In this document: in pieces, positions 26,810 to 36,529 of the stretch
How the letters are laid out: each line of letters starts with the position of its first letter
Numbering within the stretch: the first letter of the stretch is position 1
Origin: G963676095 sp963676095
GTDB taxonomy: Bacteria; Bacteroidota; Bacteroidia; Bacteroidales; Prolixibacteraceae
Assembly (NCBI GenBank): GCA_963676095.1
Contig: OY781040.1
Location: forward strand, 5,332,001-5,396,000
Length of the DNA: 64,000 nucleotides
Reading direction: 5' to 3'
Program-made: the position numbers and the translations under genes
The notes under the pieces: generated by a model
Databases searched by the model: none
Seen by the model: only the letters and a program-made list of their open reading frames with translations
What the model was told of the DNA's origin: nothing

Positions 26810-28957
26810 ATGAATAGAACCAGTAAAGTGAGATTACTTTTGGTAGCAGGATTCTTGTTGATGTCAGGTGTCCTGTATTCGCAGGAAAGGGCGGCACTGA
26901 TCAGCGATCATGTGGCTGTTTTTTATCCGCCCGGCTTCGAAGCAAAGGAAAACCTTCCATCGTTTGCCCTGCTGAAAGAGCCGGTTGAAAAGGGGCCCCT
27001 GCCTAAAAACTGGGCTGTGGACGTGGAGTTCAGCAAAGCGTTTGGCAAAACGATGGCGTATATCAAGCTTGATCCGGGGACCGATTTGTACGGGACCGGC
27101 GAATCGACAGGGACGCTCCTGAAAAACAGCACGACACATATTTTCTGGAACACGGATAATTTTGAATACAAAAAACTTCATAATCATTCGTTATACCAGT
27201 CACAGCCGTGGGTGCTGGGTGTGCGTGCCGACGGGACTGCATTCGGCGTACTGGCTGACAATACCTGGAGACAGGAAGTTTCGATCGGGGAGGGGATCCT
27301 GTTTGCTTCCGACGGGCCTGCTTTCCGGGTTATCGTGATCGAAGGGAAAACGCCGCAGGAAGTGGTGAAAACCCTGGCCGGCCTGACGGGCAAGATGAAC
27401 TTGCCCCCGCTTTGGAGCCTGGGGTACCAGCAGTGCAGGTGGTCGTACTATCCGGATACACGGGTAAAGGAAATCGCCGATACGTTCCGTATTAAGCAAA
27501 TCCCGTGCGACGTGATCTGGATGGACATTCATTATATGGACGGGTACCGGATCTTCACGTTCTCTCCCGAAAGGTTCCCGGACCCGGAAGGGACCAACGA
27601 TTATCTTCATCGCAAAGGATTTAAATCGGTTTGGATGATCGATCCCGGGGTGAAAAAGGAGGCTGGCTATTTTGTGTATGATTCGGGGACTAAAAAAGAT
27701 GTCTGGGTAAAAACAGACAAGGGTGAAACTTATGTGGGGGGCGTTTGGCCGGGAGAATGCGTGTTCCCCGATTTTACCAGCGAAAAAACGAGGGAATGGT
27801 GGTCGTCGTTATATAAAAATTACATGGCTAAAGGCGTTGATGGCGTCTGGAACGATATGAACGAGCCGGCCGTGTTTAATGTGCCCAGTGCCACCATGCC
27901 GGTAACAAACGTTCACGCCGGCGATCAGGAAATTCCGAAGGACATTCATTTGCGTTACCATAATATTTACGGGATGATGATGGTTAAAGCCAGCAGGGAA
28001 GGGATCCTGGCTGCCAATCCGGATAAGAGGCCTTTTGTGCTGACCCGTTCCAATTTTATCGGGGGACAACGTTACGCTGCTACCTGGACAGGCGACAATG
28101 CCGCGTGTACGGATCATATGAAGATGTCGGTACCGATGAGCCTGAACCTTGGCTTATCCGGTCAGCCGTTTAACGGCCCCGATATCGGTGGTTTTAGCGG
28201 TAACGCAACGCCCGAGTTGTTCGGACAGTGGATAGCCATGGGGGCATTTTTCCCTTTCGCGAGGGCACATACCATCGAGGGAAGTAAAAACCAGGAACCC
28301 TGGGCTTTTGGTAAGGAAGTGGAAGATGCTTCGAGGATCGCCCTCGAACGCCGGTACCGTTTGCTGCCTTATCTATATACTCTTTTCAGGGAGGCTTCCG
28401 TGGACGGGATGCCCGTGATGCGGCCTGTTTTCTTTGCCGATCTTAAGGACCAGGACCTCAGACAGGAACAACAGGTGTTTTTGCTGGGGGCAGACCTTCT
28501 GGTCGTTCCCAAGTGGGCAGAGAGCCCCCATCTTCCTCAGGGTATCTGGAGGACTGTTTCCCTGGTCGGGGAAGACTCGGAAAAGAGCCATTTTCAGCCT
28601 GACCTGAAACAAAAGGGAGGATCGATCATCCCGCTGGGGAAAGTGATCCAGTCGACCACCGAATATAAAACGGATTCGGTAACCTTGCTGGTTTGTCTTG
28701 ACAAGGACCTGAAAGCACAGGGGACCATGTACAACGATGCCGGTGATGGGTTCGGGTATAAAAAGGGACAGTATGAGCTGGATTCTTTTAATGCCGTAAC
28801 TTCAGGTAAAACAGTAACGGTAACCTGCTCAAGAGCTGAAGGAGAGTTCCCTGAGGTAAACCGTTTTTACCGGGTAGGCCTGGTAACCGGTTCGGGAATT
28901 ATTTATTCCGGATGGGAAAATAAAAAACAAATACAGGTGAACCTTCCGGGAGAGTGA
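26810..28957 (+). CDS. Glycoside hydrolase family 31 (alpha-glucosidase/alpha-xylosidase type)
   Basis: This 715-residue secreted enzyme has a signal peptide up to about residue 25 (LYSQERAAL). An N-terminal beta-sandwich covers about 30-190 (GTDLYGTGESTG). The barrel carries CDVIWMDIHYMDGYRIFTF, the nucleophile motif GVWNDMNEPAVF (D349) and the acid/base motif ATWTGDNAA (D429), then GFSGNATPELFGQW and FFPFARAHTIEGSKNQEPW. C-terminal beta domains follow from about 560. The motif set is that of GH31 alpha-glucosidases, but alpha-xylosidase activity cannot be excluded. It is a single-gene unit with its own upstream dyads and a downstream terminator, separate from both neighbouring loci. Confidence 0.92.
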   Translation: MNRTSKVRLLLVAGFLLMSGVLYSQERAALISDHVAVFYPPGFEAKENLPSFALLKEPVEKGPLPKNWAVDVEFSKAFGKTMAYIKLDPGTDLYGTGESTGTLLKNSTTHIFWNTDNFEYKKLHNHSLYQSQPWVLGVRADGTAFGVLADNTWRQEVSIGEGILFASDGPAFRVIVIEGKTPQEVVKTLAGLTGKMNLPPLWSLGYQQCRWSYYPDTRVKEIADTFRIKQIPCDVIWMDIHYMDGYRIFTFSPERFPDPEGTNDYLHRKGFKSVWMIDPGVKKEAGYFVYDSGTKKDVWVKTDKGETYVGGVWPGECVFPDFTSEKTREWWSSLYKNYMAKGVDGVWNDMNEPAVFNVPSATMPVTNVHAGDQEIPKDIHLRYHNIYGMMMVKASREGILAANPDKRPFVLTRSNFIGGQRYAATWTGDNAACTDHMKMSVPMSLNLGLSGQPFNGPDIGGFSGNATPELFGQWIAMGAFFPFARAHTIEGSKNQEPWAFGKEVEDASRIALERRYRLLPYLYTLFREASVDGMPVMRPVFFADLKDQDLRQEQQVFLLGADLLVVPKWAESPHLPQGIWRTVSLVGEDSEKSHFQPDLKQKGGSIIPLGKVIQSTTEYKTDSVTLLVCLDKDLKAQGTMYNDAGDGFGYKKGQYELDSFNAVTSGKTVTVTCSRAEGEFPEVNRFYRVGLVTGSGIIYSGWENKKQIQVNLPGE

Positions 28958-29061
28958 ACCCTGATATAAGATAATTTAAATGATCAGCACAAGGATTATG
29001 ATATTGGTTTTCATATTCCTGTGTGAAAAAAGTTTTTTCCGGATCATTTCATGAGATAAAG

Positions 29062-29099
29062 ACCCAAAGCCCTATTCTATGAAAGGGCCTTGGGTTTTT
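29062..29099. terminator. Intrinsic terminator after GH31, probably bidirectional
   Basis: The arms ACCCAAAGCCCT (29062-29073) and AGGGCCTTGGGT (29084-29095) pair over 12 bp with one imperfect position. They are followed on the plus strand by a T-run (29095-29099). It lies between the convergent GH31 gene and the GH99-like gene and can serve both. Confidence 0.8.
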
Positions 29100-29122
29100 A
29101 ATTTAATGCAGGTCAGTAATCT

Positions 29123-31210
29123 CTATCGTTTTTTCCAGATACACCGGTAATTAAAACGCCGGTTGGGGGCGGTATCTCCATGCGTGCAAAACGATATGGG
29201 ATCGTTCAGTTCCGAAGGATTGTCGCTCCATTTAAAATCGAATACGACCTTATTCTGAGATAATCCAAGCAACTTCCTCGGAACGGATAGTTCCAGCCGG
29301 TTGCCTGTATACCTGTATTGCAGGTCTGCCACTTCTTTCCATGGATTTTCCGGATGTGCCGGATCGTAGCGCATCAAGGTGGTCGTCCGGTTATCTTTTA
29401 TCTTCTTATTGACCAGGAAATCGTAACCATACCATCCTGTCCCGTGGTCCTTGTCCGCATCAATCAGTAATAACATCCAGTTATTCCCTGACGGATCTGT
29501 CAGCGGGGCGGCTGTTTCAGCATAGAAATATAAATTATTTTTGTCAACGGCGACTTTGCTGGTAAGGATATCGTTCCTCCCCGAATCGTCGGTATAGTGT
29601 AAGCCTCCGTACCCGTTGTGGTCGCGGTGGAATGTGTCGCCTTGGGTATCGCGGTATTCGGTCGAAACCGGACGCCAGTCGTCGAAGTTCCCGTCCACAT
29701 TGATCCCGGAATAGCCCCTGAGTTCCGGAATGGGCCTGACGCCCTTGTAGCGACGGATATTCCGGGCCATCTGCATGTAGTAATTATCTGTGTATCCGCC
29801 TTTCATGGGGCTCACGGTCCGGTTAAATTCAGAATTATACTGGTCGACAAAAAAGAACGGGTTATTACGCCCCAGCCAGGGGATAGTTCCCCCGTCTTTC
29901 GGCTGGTATTTCCCGGCAGTCCATTCATTCCAGTCATTAATATACAAAAATTGAGGATTGGCTTTCAGTGCGTCGTCCCAGCGTTCCTGGAAATAGATGC
30001 CATATCCTTCCGGGTCTTTCACTGTTTTGCCCAGCCATGGAACATAAGCCGAATCGGGCAGATCGTATTCGTTCAGCTTTGGTTCGCCGTATTGCCGCGA
30101 CCATGATTTACCCACTCCCATGTTCTCTTTGGTCATCGTGACAGGGTGCTGGGCCGGCGTTACGGCTAACTCTTCCGGCTGACCATTATGTGTCGAAAGC
30201 AATTCTTCTGGTTTCAGTGCTTTTATCTTCGGATCGGCCATGCTGTAGCCAAAGCTCCAGTTGTCCTCCGTGCCGGCAAAGCGTTTGCCTCCCCATTCAT
30301 AATAACCCCACCACATTGTGCGGAGCGTAAAGAAATTTTTTACTTCCCGGGTATAATCTTTATAAAACTCACCGGTATAATCCGGATCTCCGAAATGCGG
30401 GTTATTCCTGTCTGTTTTTGCAGCAGCGTCATGATGGGGATTGGGATTTTTTACGCCGCCCCCGTTGGCGTCGACCGACGGATTTCCATTGTATAACAAA
30501 AGTGGTTTTCCATCCCAGCAGAACCAAAGGTCTTTATATTTTCCTTCCTTGTAAATGCGGTCATATAAATCCTGAACCACTGTGATGACCGGTCCGTTAA
30601 ATGCCCAGAAAATAAATTGGGGGACTTTATTCCCTTCAGCTTTCATTTTTTCCATGGTCGTGAAAATCACGTTCCATTCATCCCAGTACCTGACGGCATT
30701 CGTTACATCCATCACCAGCACATCCACCCCGGCATCGGCCAGCATCGACATGTCCTTACGGATCACGTATTCATCCTGGCTCAGAAAATAGCCCATTTCC
30801 GGTTCCCCCCAGTGATACGAGTTTTCGGTCCATAAGGCGTTTTTTGCATCCAGACGGGCATTGGGATCTTTCTGCAGGATTTTTGATACATCGGCAGAAT
30901 ACGGACTTTTAAAGTTTTTATAGTGGTCTTCTGTATGCCAGGTTATGTAAAAGATGCCTACTACCCGGCGCTGACCGGTCTTTACAGGTCCCGCTTCCTC
31001 AGTTCCGGGCATCGGGCGCCCAAGCGCATCGTTGCCCACCCAGGTGTCGGGATAAATATCCCGGTAATGATTAACGTCAGAACTGTCGGACGGGATTTGG
31101 GGGATAACCGCCTTTTCTTTTTTGTTTTGTGAATAGCCTTGCAGGCCTGTCAGCAAAAAAAGTACAGTCGCGGCTAAGAGTTTATATTTTGAAAATTTTT
31201 TACAGGTCAT
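29123..31210 (-). CDS. GH71/GH99-like TIM-barrel protein with C-terminal CBM9-like domain
   Basis: This 695-residue secreted protein has a signal peptide to about residue 27 (GLQGYSQN). Residues about 80-470 look like the barrel of the GH71/GH99/WbsX group: VVGIFYITWHTEDHY, MLADAGVDVLVMDVTNA and the late motif FLYINDWNEWTAGKYQP. Residues about 510-695 resemble a family-9-type carbohydrate-binding or DOMON-like beta-sandwich (INVDGNFDDWRPV, LYFYAETAAPL, LLLIDADKDHGTGWYGYDFLVN). Substrate and catalytic residues cannot be assigned. It is the last gene of the minus-strand rhamnose-type PUL, only 5 bp after the GH106 gene, so the two are translated from one message. Confidence 0.75.
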   Translation of the reverse strand: MTCKKFSKYKLLAATVLFLLTGLQGYSQNKKEKAVIPQIPSDSSDVNHYRDIYPDTWVGNDALGRPMPGTEEAGPVKTGQRRVVGIFYITWHTEDHYKNFKSPYSADVSKILQKDPNARLDAKNALWTENSYHWGEPEMGYFLSQDEYVIRKDMSMLADAGVDVLVMDVTNAVRYWDEWNVIFTTMEKMKAEGNKVPQFIFWAFNGPVITVVQDLYDRIYKEGKYKDLWFCWDGKPLLLYNGNPSVDANGGGVKNPNPHHDAAAKTDRNNPHFGDPDYTGEFYKDYTREVKNFFTLRTMWWGYYEWGGKRFAGTEDNWSFGYSMADPKIKALKPEELLSTHNGQPEELAVTPAQHPVTMTKENMGVGKSWSRQYGEPKLNEYDLPDSAYVPWLGKTVKDPEGYGIYFQERWDDALKANPQFLYINDWNEWTAGKYQPKDGGTIPWLGRNNPFFFVDQYNSEFNRTVSPMKGGYTDNYYMQMARNIRRYKGVRPIPELRGYSGINVDGNFDDWRPVSTEYRDTQGDTFHRDHNGYGGLHYTDDSGRNDILTSKVAVDKNNLYFYAETAAPLTDPSGNNWMLLLIDADKDHGTGWYGYDFLVNKKIKDNRTTTLMRYDPAHPENPWKEVADLQYRYTGNRLELSVPRKLLGLSQNKVVFDFKWSDNPSELNDPISFCTHGDTAPNRRFNYRCIWKKR

Positions 31211-31215
31211 TGTTT

Positions 31216-34200
31216 TTAATTTTTAATAACAGAATAATTTACAGCAGAAATAGTCACCGGGCCAAACAGCCCTGACGGTTGTAAGGGGCTGTCTGCATTA
31301 TACGGGTTTACCGGGCACCAGGTGGGACGTTGACCGGCAGGTAGTTTCCGGTCGCCGATCAGCCGGTTTACCCAGGTATTGACAACTTCAACTTTCAGTT
31401 CATTTTCGCCGGATCTTACGGCTTTCGAAATATCGATCCGGTATGGCGGCGTCCAGACGCCGCCTGCAAAGACACCGTTTACCGAAACCTTAGCCATTGC
31501 TGTTAAATTGCCCAGGTCGATGTTAATCCTGCCCCTTTCCGGTAAACGGCCCAGGTTAAATTTGCAGGAATAAACGGCTGTGCCCGAGTAATACCTGATC
31601 CGTTCATCCGGGGAGCCCGTCCAATCCTGAAGGGTATCGAAGACGACCGGTTGCTCCGGTCCCCGCATCGAGGCATCGAACTGCACTTTCCACGGACCTT
31701 TCAACCTTACTAATACTTCGGGATCCGGATAATTGGCTTTTACCCCATGCTCTCCGGATGCACCGGCTTTCTGGCGGAAAACCACAAATACGCTTTCGTA
31801 CGGGGCCAGTTTTAACGGAACAGCAGTCGTTGCAGAAGATTGTTCATAGGCAGGAAGGAGTCGGATTGTCCCGGTTGTTGCCTCCCATAGTTCAGGTTGA
31901 AGCCCTTTTACCCTGAATTCGGGGGTAACCAGTTGGTTTTCTCCGGTCTGGTTGCTTACGAAATAGATCTCTCCGTTTCCCGTTGTCCGGTGCCCGTAAT
32001 GAATACTGCGGTTTTCAGGTAATTTACAGTCAGGAATACAGTTGATCAGACTGAACGCTTCCTGCATGTTCATTCCGTTCAGTATCATTCCTTTCCCGAA
32101 TTTGTGTGATTTCACCTTTTCTCCATCTGCATTTCCCCATAATTCGGCAGTCATTTCTTTGATCTTCAGGTCTGCTTCAGGTTGATCCTGTAAACTGGGA
32201 GAGCGTTTGGGCGCAGTACCGAGCACGATTGCCCCGTCGTGGACCAGTTGTTTGATTTTAGCCAGTAATCCGGGCCTCATGGTTTCCAGTTTGGGCAGGA
32301 CCAGGATCCTGTATTGCGTACCACCCGGCAGTGTGATCAATCCGTCTTTTACGGTCATGTATTTTTCAATCACTTCTGCATTCATGTAGTCGAACTGATA
32401 GCCGACCGGCAGCTCCGGATCGGTAATACCGGTCATTTTCGGGGTGTCTTCGCCAATGAAATAAGCGGCGTCGGCCACGTTTAATCCTTGCTGGAGCATG
32501 AAGTTGGTCCGTTTCAGGTAGGCGATGTAAACATCCAGCTGGGAGAACCAGGTATTCTTACGGTTAAACTCGTTCCCAAAACCGGCATTTATCCCGGGGG
32601 TCTTATCTTCGTACGGCTGGCTGATATAAACATGCAGCAGGGTATTGTTAATCCCCTCAGCAAAGAAACGGTCGCCCCGTTGTTTGAACTTTGCCGGGTA
32701 ACGACTGAATGCCGGGCCCCCGCAAGTATTTGATTCGGCGGATATTTTTGTTTTTCCGTAAATGTGCCCGCAGGAGGAGGCTGCCCGGTTCTCGATGTTT
32801 CCCAGTTCGCCTTCGCTCCAGAATTCACCGCCAATCTCATCCGATTGTCCGCCGTACATTAGAAATTCGCCCGGGAAGCCCCAGTGTCCGTAACATTCTA
32901 GCCAGGTATGTAATCCATATTTATGGCTGATGTCCCTCAAACCGCCAACATAGTCATAAGCTATTTTATCGGCTACCATTCGCCGCATGTCCCACAAAAA
33001 ACGGTCGGATTCCTGTTCGCTGTTTACAACAAAGCCTTTGTAAACAGGGAGAAAGGGGAGCGGGTTGTAGCCATATCGCTGTCTGAATTCAGCCAGAAAC
33101 CCGTCTGTAAAGTTCTGCCCTCCTGTTTCGTAGCTGTCCTGGACAACAACTTTAAACGTTTTGCGATCGGCTTCCGGGATGCGTTTCAATATTTCGCCGA
33201 TGTATCCGTAAAAATGATTTTCTACCTGTTGTTTGCTCATTTTATCCACTTCATAGCCGGTGGCTTCAGGAGAGGCAGGGGCATTGGTTGTGCCTGTCGG
33301 CGTCATTCCCATGCGGAGGATTATCCAGTTGCCATCCGGTACATTCCAGGTCAAAGTGCCGTCAGCAGACAGGTACCGGGTAAGGTCGATTACTTTCGAT
33401 GCATCAATCATCGTCTGTTTATCGACGGGCTCGGCCTGACCGGGCCACTGGTACTCTTTCCAGTAGGGGAGCGGCGTCTGGTACATTTTTGCCAGTGTTT
33501 TCTCCGGGTAACGTTCAACCCGGGGGGCTGCGGATAGTTCGACCTCTGCCAGCCCCTTGTCCGGGTCAGTGTCTTTTATGATGATACGGAAGGCTGTTGA
33601 GGCTACAGCCGGGAACGATATCACGACCGGGGCATAGGGATCGAAACCGACATTTAAGGCAGCATTAAAACGATTGATCTGAAATTCCTTAACCGTCCGA
33701 AAACTCCCGTCAGATTCTTTTACCTGGAGAATGGCCGGGGTATTGATCGGCCTTTTTTCAGGATAAACAGAAAGGCTGCGGGCGGTGAAAGGCGTTTCTG
33801 ATACCAGATCGATCGTGAAATCTCCTTTACCGGGAAAGCTGATTCCCGTCTCCATGTTTCTGTCCACAATTTCGGATAAGCCACCGACAGCGGGAGAGGA
33901 ACTGACTTCTCCGTTGTTGTTGTCCAGGATCAGCTGGTCGTCTTCAGGCTCCGGACAGGCAATCACTTTGACATCCTGAAACAGGCTGACCGGCTTATCC
34001 AGTTTCTGGCTGAGTTTCCGGGGACCTTTCACATGCAGTTCCGAGGCGGCCAGATAACGCATGGCCTCTTCCGGTTTAACCCAGGGACCTCCGGATTGGC
34101 TCCAGCCCGGCGAGTTGAATATCCCTATTTCGATATTTAATTCAGTTGCTGTTTTTAACGCGGCATGGAGAATATCCCACCATTCATTGCTGAATATTTT

Positions 34201-34503
34201 CACCTTGCCATAGGGCACATTGTCTTGCCCGATATACCCGATAAAAGCACGGTTGATCCCTGCCTTTTTCATTGACTGAAGATCTTTTATTACGCCTTCT
34301 TTGGAAATGTTATCCGAGATCCAGTACCAGTAAACGCTGGTCTGAACTGAATCGGGAGGCGTACGGAAGCCTTTTTCAATCGCTGTGAAAGGAGGGGAAG
34401 AGAGCTGTTTGTTTCTGAACGAAAACCGGATCCAGATCCCTAAAACAACAGATATAAAGACTATTGAATAAAAAGATGCCCGTTTAATTTTTTTCCACTT
34501 CAT
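31216..34503 (-). CDS. Glycoside hydrolase family 106-like alpha-L-rhamnosidase
   Basis: This 1095-residue exported enzyme has an N-terminal hydrophobic anchor (about 10-28) and then the GH106 opening FRTPPDSVQTSVYWYWISDNISKEGVIKDL. It continues with MKKAGINRAFIGYIG, EIGIFNSPGWSQSGGPWVKPEEAMRYL and VVQDSYETGGQNFTDGFLAEFRQRYGY. The C-terminal part (about 930-1085) is a galactose-binding-like sandwich (INIDLGNLTAMAKVSVNGVFAGGVWTPP and LKVEVVNTWVNRLIGD), common in this family. It should remove alpha-L-rhamnose from imported or periplasmic oligosaccharides. Together with the GH78 at 49438 it is the main reason for calling this locus rhamnose-directed. The family call rests on the motif pattern. 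Confidence 0.85.
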   Translation of the reverse strand: MKWKKIKRASFYSIVFISVVLGIWIRFSFRNKQLSSPPFTAIEKGFRTPPDSVQTSVYWYWISDNISKEGVIKDLQSMKKAGINRAFIGYIGQDNVPYGKVKIFSNEWWDILHAALKTATELNIEIGIFNSPGWSQSGGPWVKPEEAMRYLAASELHVKGPRKLSQKLDKPVSLFQDVKVIACPEPEDDQLILDNNNGEVSSSPAVGGLSEIVDRNMETGISFPGKGDFTIDLVSETPFTARSLSVYPEKRPINTPAILQVKESDGSFRTVKEFQINRFNAALNVGFDPYAPVVISFPAVASTAFRIIIKDTDPDKGLAEVELSAAPRVERYPEKTLAKMYQTPLPYWKEYQWPGQAEPVDKQTMIDASKVIDLTRYLSADGTLTWNVPDGNWIILRMGMTPTGTTNAPASPEATGYEVDKMSKQQVENHFYGYIGEILKRIPEADRKTFKVVVQDSYETGGQNFTDGFLAEFRQRYGYNPLPFLPVYKGFVVNSEQESDRFLWDMRRMVADKIAYDYVGGLRDISHKYGLHTWLECYGHWGFPGEFLMYGGQSDEIGGEFWSEGELGNIENRAASSCGHIYGKTKISAESNTCGGPAFSRYPAKFKQRGDRFFAEGINNTLLHVYISQPYEDKTPGINAGFGNEFNRKNTWFSQLDVYIAYLKRTNFMLQQGLNVADAAYFIGEDTPKMTGITDPELPVGYQFDYMNAEVIEKYMTVKDGLITLPGGTQYRILVLPKLETMRPGLLAKIKQLVHDGAIVLGTAPKRSPSLQDQPEADLKIKEMTAELWGNADGEKVKSHKFGKGMILNGMNMQEAFSLINCIPDCKLPENRSIHYGHRTTGNGEIYFVSNQTGENQLVTPEFRVKGLQPELWEATTGTIRLLPAYEQSSATTAVPLKLAPYESVFVVFRQKAGASGEHGVKANYPDPEVLVRLKGPWKVQFDASMRGPEQPVVFDTLQDWTGSPDERIRYYSGTAVYSCKFNLGRLPERGRINIDLGNLTAMAKVSVNGVFAGGVWTPPYRIDISKAVRSGENELKVEVVNTWVNRLIGDRKLPAGQRPTWCPVNPYNADSPLQPSGLFGPVTISAVNYSVIKN

Positions 34504-34639
34504 GGTTTTAGTTATAAGTTTAGGTTATAATTTTTGATCGATCCAAATTAAATATTGAGCCGGTTACTTCCAACGATTTTACCGGTTATCTGTCTGCAAA
34601 AATCAGCAAAGCATAAGTTTGTGCTGAGAAGATAATATT

Positions 34640-35512
34640 TTATTTTATTTCACAGAGTCCCTTACAACTCACATAATTTTTCTTTATTCCCAAAGAATCT
34701 GCAAGGTTCCTGATTTCTACGGTTTCGAAAGGTCCCGTGTTAAACCCTTTTCCTGTGTCATTATTGAAAACCCAAGAAGGGGATGGCCATAGACAGGCAT
34801 TAAACCTGACCGAGCGGTAAAAGTTTTTACTTACCCCTTTTTGTCCGTGATGTGCCATTTGTAAATAATCACAATCCAGATCTTGTCTAAAGGGACCGTC
34901 TAATAACCGTTCTCCTTCCTCTTTACCGGAGTCGGCTAAAAAGACAATTGATTTTGCGCTGTCCCAAACCCGGATAACCATGCACGAGTTGTTGTAGGGA
35001 TTTATTTTTATGTCTTCATTTTTTATTCCAAGAATTTTGAATCTGGTATGGCTGACCTGGAGGATCAGGCCTGCCTCCTTTACATCCAGCGCCGGAATCC
35101 CGGATTTCTTCAGGTTGGCATAAAAATCTTCAGCAGCAGCTTTATAATCAGGTTCAAGTTTACAGAAAGATGATGAAAACGTTGAAAGGCATACTTTTTC
35201 GATCGTTATGTCCCCGGGCGATTTCAGGATTTCATTTAATGCCCCGATATGATCGGGATGGGGATGACTTACAAACCAGATGGTAACCCTGTTGCCAAGA
35301 GCTGCCAGAAATCCACGGAGATAACCTGTTTCTTCCTTTACCCCGCCATCCATTACGACAACTTCTCCGTCATTCATTTGGAAGACATATGAATTCCCGA
35401 TCGTGTTGACCTGGGAGGGAAGCTGCCATAAAACAAAATCGGATTTCGTTTTTGCCATCGCTGCAAAAAAATCCAGAACTAAAAGTGTTAAAATGATAAA
35501 TTGTTTCGTCAT
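34640..35512 (-). CDS. Secreted metallo-beta-lactamase-fold hydrolase
   Basis: This 290-residue protein has an N-terminal signal (about 1-20) and the metal-binding motif SHPHPDHIG with H83, H85, D87 and H88. Other likely ligand positions are IVFLADSGKEEG and LQMAHHGQKG. The layout resembles the ComEC C-terminal type of MBL proteins (IGNSYVFQMNDGEVVVMDGG), which do not all act on nucleic acids. It lies in the PUL between a SusE-position lipoprotein and the GH106 gene, so a role on a sugar lactone, phosphate or ester is conceivable, but no substrate can be read. Nothing suggests antibiotic hydrolysis. Confidence 0.8.
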   Translation of the reverse strand: MTKQFIILTLLVLDFFAAMAKTKSDFVLWQLPSQVNTIGNSYVFQMNDGEVVVMDGGVKEETGYLRGFLAALGNRVTIWFVSHPHPDHIGALNEILKSPGDITIEKVCLSTFSSSFCKLEPDYKAAAEDFYANLKKSGIPALDVKEAGLILQVSHTRFKILGIKNEDIKINPYNNSCMVIRVWDSAKSIVFLADSGKEEGERLLDGPFRQDLDCDYLQMAHHGQKGVSKNFYRSVRFNACLWPSPSWVFNNDTGKGFNTGPFETVEIRNLADSLGIKKNYVSCKGLCEIK

Positions 35513-35572
35513 ATTTTCCTCTTTTTAATTTTCAGGATGATCAGGCTGTTCTGTTTTATTGTCGTACAGGAA

Positions 35573-35610
35573 GGGGAGAAGGAATTTTTGTTAAAAAAGA
35601 CCTTCTCCCC
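35573..35610 (-). promoter_or_regulatory. Hairpin between the SusE-position lipoprotein and the MBL gene
   Basis: Perfect 10-bp arms GGGGAGAAGG (35573-35582) and CCTTCTCCCC (35601-35610) enclose an 18-base AT-rich loop, 15 bases past the lipoprotein stop. On the minus strand no strong U-run follows. It is likely an attenuator or stabilising stem that separates expression of the Sus genes from the enzyme genes. Confidence 0.45.
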
Positions 35611-35624
35611 AAAACAGGATAAAT

Positions 35625-36497
35625 TTATTTTTGAACTTTTACATCAAAATTATAATCTTCCTCACTATTCAAGGAAATAATTTTCAGCAATCCTTTTTTT
35701 CCAGTCCTTGTTTTAAACAGAATAACGTCTTCTTCTTCAAAATCAACAGACTGTAAGGTCGGATCGCTCATTGATCCAAAATCATCGTCATCCCTCATGG
35801 CATCGAACTCTTCTGCAGTAAAGCCTGTTTTTGCAAATCTCGTTCCCATATCATCAAATGCAGCTACTCCGGAAGAATGTTTAGATGCATCCAGATCGAT
35901 CGCCCCTACCGCAAAATCGCCAAAATAGAAATCACAATTTTGTATTAGTTCCGGATGTTTCCATTCAATGCTAAATCCATATGTTACGCCGTCGATGATA
36001 CTAAAAAAGTTCCCGTAGTACGGACTGTCCCATCCCCCGGACCAGTTATTCGACAACGTGACGATATTTGATATCCTTCCTGATTTGATGGTATAAGTGG
36101 CGAAAGCCTGATGTCCGTTGCTCTGTGTAACTGTAACTTTAATCCTGGTTTCGTAAGTAATATTTGGAACATCTACCGAGAACGTACATGTATCGCCGGG
36201 AATGTCGGTTATTTCAGTTGCTGCCATTTCAACGGAATCCTGGCGGCTTATTTCCACGGAATCCTGCTGATAGGTAAATGGGAAATTTCTGTAAAACTGA
36301 ATGCGTTCGATTGGTCCCCCGGCTATTACTTTTCCCTTAAGCGTATAAGTATCCCCGTCATAAACCGAATCAAGTGCAGATTCATTACTGAAACTAATCG
36401 TCACCGGATAATCATCATCCGAAGAATTATCGCAACTATAAAAAAATGTCAGGAAACAAATTCCCGTCAAAGCAAATATGAATTTTATATTTTCCAT
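35625..36497 (-). CDS. Lipoprotein in SusE/SusF position (surface glycan-binding candidate)
   Basis: This 290-residue protein has lipid Cys 22 (FFYSCDNSSDDD), and the Ser/Asp-rich stretch after the cysteine fits surface export of Bacteroidota lipoproteins. The N-terminal half looks like one Ig-like or PKD-like beta domain (SNESALDSVYDGDTYTLKG, ETRIKVTVTQSNGHQAFATY). The second half (about 140-290) has no family I recognise (NIVTLSNNWSGGWDSPYYGNFF). It follows the second SusD by 32 bp. By position it is probably an accessory glycan-binding protein of that SusCD pair. Confidence 0.7.
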   Translation of the reverse strand: MENIKFIFALTGICFLTFFYSCDNSSDDDYPVTISFSNESALDSVYDGDTYTLKGKVIAGGPIERIQFYRNFPFTYQQDSVEISRQDSVEMAATEITDIPGDTCTFSVDVPNITYETRIKVTVTQSNGHQAFATYTIKSGRISNIVTLSNNWSGGWDSPYYGNFFSIIDGVTYGFSIEWKHPELIQNCDFYFGDFAVGAIDLDASKHSSGVAAFDDMGTRFAKTGFTAEEFDAMRDDDDFGSMSDPTLQSVDFEEEDVILFKTRTGKKGLLKIISLNSEEDYNFDVKVQK

Positions 36498-36529
36498 GTG
36501 TTTATCTTTAAAAAATCATATGACTTTTT

